Source: Cerrena zonata (lineage: Eukaryota > Basidiomycota > Agaricomycetes > Polyporales > Cerrenaceae). From it: a stretch of 64,000 nt of DNA. Numbering within the stretch: the stretch's first letter is position 1; each line of letters starts with the position of its first letter. Under the pieces are notes generated by a model. It had not been told where the DNA came from and did no database searches. It saw only the letters and a program-made list of their open reading frames with translations. The position numbers and the translations under genes are program-made. Where the stretch lies: positions 2,666,001 to 2,730,000 of the forward strand of contig JASBNA010000001.1 of assembly GCA_038087015.1 (NCBI GenBank), in the 5' to 3' direction. Positions 61,578 through 64,000 of the stretch are shown piece by piece.

Positions 61578-63085
61578 ATGCTCGCGCTGGTTCACCCACT
61601 CCAGCATACACCCGTAGATCATCCTCATAGATCCTCCCCTGCGTCCACCACAACACGCCCCGCGCGTCCTGGACCCCGTCGACCGCCCTCTTTCGCGGTC
61701 ACAACTACTGATAATACCTCTTCTTCCTCCTCAAAACTGCCTGCATCATCCGCCAGCAGGTCTTCCCTTAGGGAGGGCCATTCGTCTCCTAGGCGTGCCT
61801 TACCTCACCTTCCGTCTTCTTCCCAGCTTCCGAATTCCGCTCCGATACAGCACCCCTTGGATGGTACTGACAGCTTATCAAGCTCGAAGGGAAAGCAGAG
61901 CGAACGAGTCGATGATGCGCAACAGCCAGAACCATTCGATATCCATACATTTGACCCACAACAGCTTCTACGATTGCTATCTTCGCTCCTAACCCAGATC
62001 GCGACCACCAACGACTCCTTGACTCGTAGGGAAGGAGGCTCGTCTATACCACTTCAACATAAATCCAACTCCGCACCTTCAGAGCCCTACCCTCCTATAT
62101 GGAACAGCCTCACCTCAGCTTCGAGGGAATCCCTATCCGGCACCTCTTACCTAGCCTTCCATGCGCGAAACATCCCCTCCATCTCTCTCGAAGCTTACCT
62201 TGTGCGTATACTCAAGTACTGTCCGGCTAGCAATGAGGTCTTTCTCTCCCTGCTGGTCTACTTCGATCGCATGTCTAAACTTGCAAAAGAGGCAAATGGG
62301 AGGATGTTTGTAATTGACTCTTACAACATTCATCGTCTCGTCATCTCGGGAGTGACGGTTGCTAGCAAGTTCTTTAGCGACGTATTTTATACCAATTCTC
62401 GGTATGCGAAGGTATGTACTCCATTCGTGCTCCTCCTAAAGCTCAAAGATTGAACTATCCTAGGTTGGAGGTCTTCCTCAGGCTGAGCTCAATCAACTCG
62501 AGCTGCAGTTTCTCCTGCTCAATGATTTCAGATTGTTGATCTCGACGGACGAGATGCAGAGCTACGCAGAACAGCTTATCCGGTTTTCACAGACCAACAG
62601 CGACCCATCACTCATTCCTCCACCTACCCTTCGTACCGCTTCCAATGGCCCCTCTCCTGCAGCACCTACAAAGTATATGAACTACGTCGGTGCACAGCAC
62701 GATCGCACTACGTCACAAATTTCTGAGTACCATGCGGAGCCTTCCGTGGCTCGGACTCCGTCTGGCAGGTCCTACAAAATCTGTCCATAGGACCCAGAGC
62801 CAAGCTTCCTTAGCTTCAAATGCTGCCAGCGAGGCCGAGACAGATTTTGACGGGTCAACGGATGATGAGACGACGATTAGACCGACATATTCATCGGCGT
62901 CGTCAGACGCGGCAAGCGTTTACTCGACCCAAACAGACGAGGGTGATGACAGTAGGGATGGTTTTGACGTGGTGGATGCCATGAAGGAGCACTGTCATGG
63001 GACACCGGGGAGTCGATCATTCGTAGGACCAAATGGTGACGGTGACACACATATGGCAAGTCCGCCGGCAGCTGGTCCTGTCTAA
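61578..63085 (+). CDS. PHO80: Pho80-type cyclin, with apparent one-base frameshift in the C-terminal tail
   Basis: Partner of a Pho85-type kinase in phosphate and nutrient signalling. ATG 61578 starts a Ser/Pro/Arg-rich disordered region of about 200 residues. The cyclin box follows: FHARNIPSISLEAYLVRILK, YCPASNEVFLSLLVYFDRMS, VIDSYNIHRLVISGVTVASK, FFSDVFYTNSRYAK and, after an intron (62413-62463), VGGLPQAELNQLELQFLLLN, then DFRLLISTDEMQSYAEQLI. These match the Pho80/PREG group closely. In the tail the frame SVARTPSGRSYKICP stops at 62790, whereas the Ser/Asp-rich continuation SVHRTQSQASLASNAASEAE runs in the next frame to the stop at 63083-63085. Either a one-base insertion near 62770 or a 22-nt GTCCTA...CATAG intron, unusually short, explains this. 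About 480 aa. Confidence 0.88.
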
Positions 63086-63365
63086 TATCACGAACTCTGT
63101 TAGAACGTGCCCTTAGATCTTTCCTTCATTTTCATGATCATGTTCAGGATCCAATTGCCTTCATTCCTCTTTGTAATCATTTTCTTCTCTATCTCTCACT
63201 TGGCGTCTTTCTCTTGGCCGGAAATGACCTCACTGGGTGGTTCTTTCGTCTGTTGATATTGTGTTACGTCTTTTAATGACCCTCATCGGTACTTTTGTAG
63301 TAAAAACTTCCTATTAATGCCTCCCTTGCAATGTACTACTATACACTGGTACAAAATAGCTAACC
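63086..63365. other. 3' flank of the cyclin gene
   Basis: About 280 bases, T-rich on the plus strand, probably 3' UTR. Nothing else seen. Confidence 0.5.
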
Positions 63366-63597
63366 ATGTACTCCTTTCGAGTCTCCCTATCTCCCGGCGT
63401 GCAAGAAGACCTGTTTGATGACATTCGACACCGTTATTTCCGCATCCTGTCTAAAGCGAAGAGAAGTGGGAAGTGGACAACTGCCGTTTGGCGGTGTGCG
63501 GCGGTATCGGGATGCGATAAACGCAACCGTACAGAACCCATACTATGAGAACTCCGAGGCGTTGACGGCATCGAACAGAAGACTTCCGACGTACTAG
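63366..63597 (+). CDS. Possible short gene or gene remnant
   Basis: ATG 63366 opens MYSFRVSLSPGVQEDLFDDI, then RHRYFRILSKAKR; from about 63460 the protein-like continuation GQLPFGGVRRYRDAINATVQ, then NPYYENSEALTASNRRLPTY, lies one base on, to a stop at 63595-63597. If real it is a protein of about 76 residues with a frame change, or a remnant. It is convergent with IMP3 and close to it (about 100 bases). I recognise no family. It could equally be 3' UTR sequence of either neighbour. Confidence 0.25.
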
Positions 63598-63699
63598 CGG
63601 ATAGAGCTGGAAGAAGTGATGTAGGACCAAGGTGAAGGCCGAGAAAGTCGAAATCTAATGTGGAGGTGTGTGCCATGACGTCGATAGGAGATGATCAAA

Positions 63700-64000
63700 T
63701 CAAAGCAGGTCAAAGTCATCCAACTATCAAGAGGTTGACTGTAAGTTCTTGATACATTAGGTAGAGAGGAGTGAAGACGTACCTGATCGTTGTAGCGCAT
63801 GATAGTTCTCTTAAGTTTAGATGTGTCGACCCAAGTAACGAAATCTTCCATATGTCTGATTCAAAGATCCAGATTAGCATTGTACCGGAGTCCGAGGAGG
63901 AGATTTTCAGGAAACGTACCTCGACACAAGGAAAGCGGGGTCTGTGATAGCATCAGGACCCACTCTGACATGTCCTTGCTCAATAAACTTCACCGCCTAC
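63700..64000 (-). CDS. IMP3: U3 snoRNP protein Imp3, C-terminal part (continues beyond right edge)
   Basis: Component of the U3 snoRNP/SSU processome that helps U3 pair with pre-rRNA. On the minus strand from the window edge: FIEQGHVRVGPDAITDPAFL, part of the S4-type RNA-binding fold; after an intron HMEDFVTWVDTSKLKRTIMR then YNDQ; after another intron (acceptor TTGATAG) LDDFDLL and stop at 63700-63702. The MEDFVTWVD-S/T-SK-x-KR motif and the DDFDL end are diagnostic of Imp3. The 5' part is outside the window. Confidence 0.93.

Overview
This is nuclear DNA of a filamentous basidiomycete, most likely an agaricomycete. Nearly every gene is broken by several short introns (about 45-60 nt, GT...AG). 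The proteins are clearly fungal (Urb1, Rfc1, Rvb1, Hap5, Mss1, Cnb1, Atp7, Atf1, Swd1, Pho80-type cyclin). One gene carries an N-terminal domain that I recall only from agaricomycete proteins. I cannot name the genus. No prokaryotic operon, CRISPR array, transposon or tRNA could be supported.

Layout. 0-9.2 kb: 5' part of an IMP dehydrogenase gene (running off the left edge), a serine-rich unknown protein, and the long ribosome-biogenesis gene URB1. 9.4-20.4 kb, all on the minus strand: an SH3 protein, methylthioadenosine phosphorylase, a large disordered protein of unknown function, and the clamp-loader subunit RFC1. 20.9-25.4 kb, plus strand: ribosomal protein uL2 and an unusual gene joining an agaricomycete-type domain, an 18-bp coding minisatellite and a WD40 propeller. 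25.8-28.7 kb, minus strand: RVB1 and HAP5/NF-YC. 29.1-31.0 kb: an ER TPR/J-domain chaperone (DNAJC3/p58 type). 31.5-37.5 kb, minus strand: a LIM-domain-binding co-regulator and the mitochondrial tRNA-modification GTPase MSS1. 37.8-43.3 kb: calcineurin B, ATP synthase subunit d (minus strand) and a hexokinase. 43.3-49.6 kb: a gene-poor stretch with one candidate small gene and a strongly strand-asymmetric tract. 49.6-54.5 kb: an Atf1-type bZIP factor, a further gene-poor gap and a small intronless gene with a TATA box. 55.9-64 kb: SWD1 (minus strand), TTI2, a conserved-looking unknown protein, a Pho80-type cyclin and the 3' end of IMP3 (minus strand).

Functional themes are ordinary housekeeping, with no metabolic cluster. 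Ribosome production: URB1, IMP3, uL2. Chromatin and DNA: RFC1, RVB1, SWD1, HAP5. Signalling: calcineurin B, Atf1, Pho80 cyclin. Mitochondria: ATP7, MSS1. RVB1 (R2TP complex) and TTI2 (TTT complex) act in the same PIKK-assembly pathway.

The most notable observations are as follows. (1) The domain-minisatellite-WD40 gene at 22.2-25.4 kb. (2) A recurring pattern in which reading frame is lost by one base inside otherwise well-conserved genes (clear in ATP7, TTI2 and the cyclin; possible in two disordered proteins). This most simply means base-level assembly errors, but it needs checking. (3) A 16-nt micro-exon in HAP5. (4) A probable unannotated multi-exon small gene at about 44 kb. (5) An orphan gene at 54.0 kb with an internal repeat. 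All exon boundaries were deduced by eye from splice signals and reading frame; spans are start codon to stop codon.
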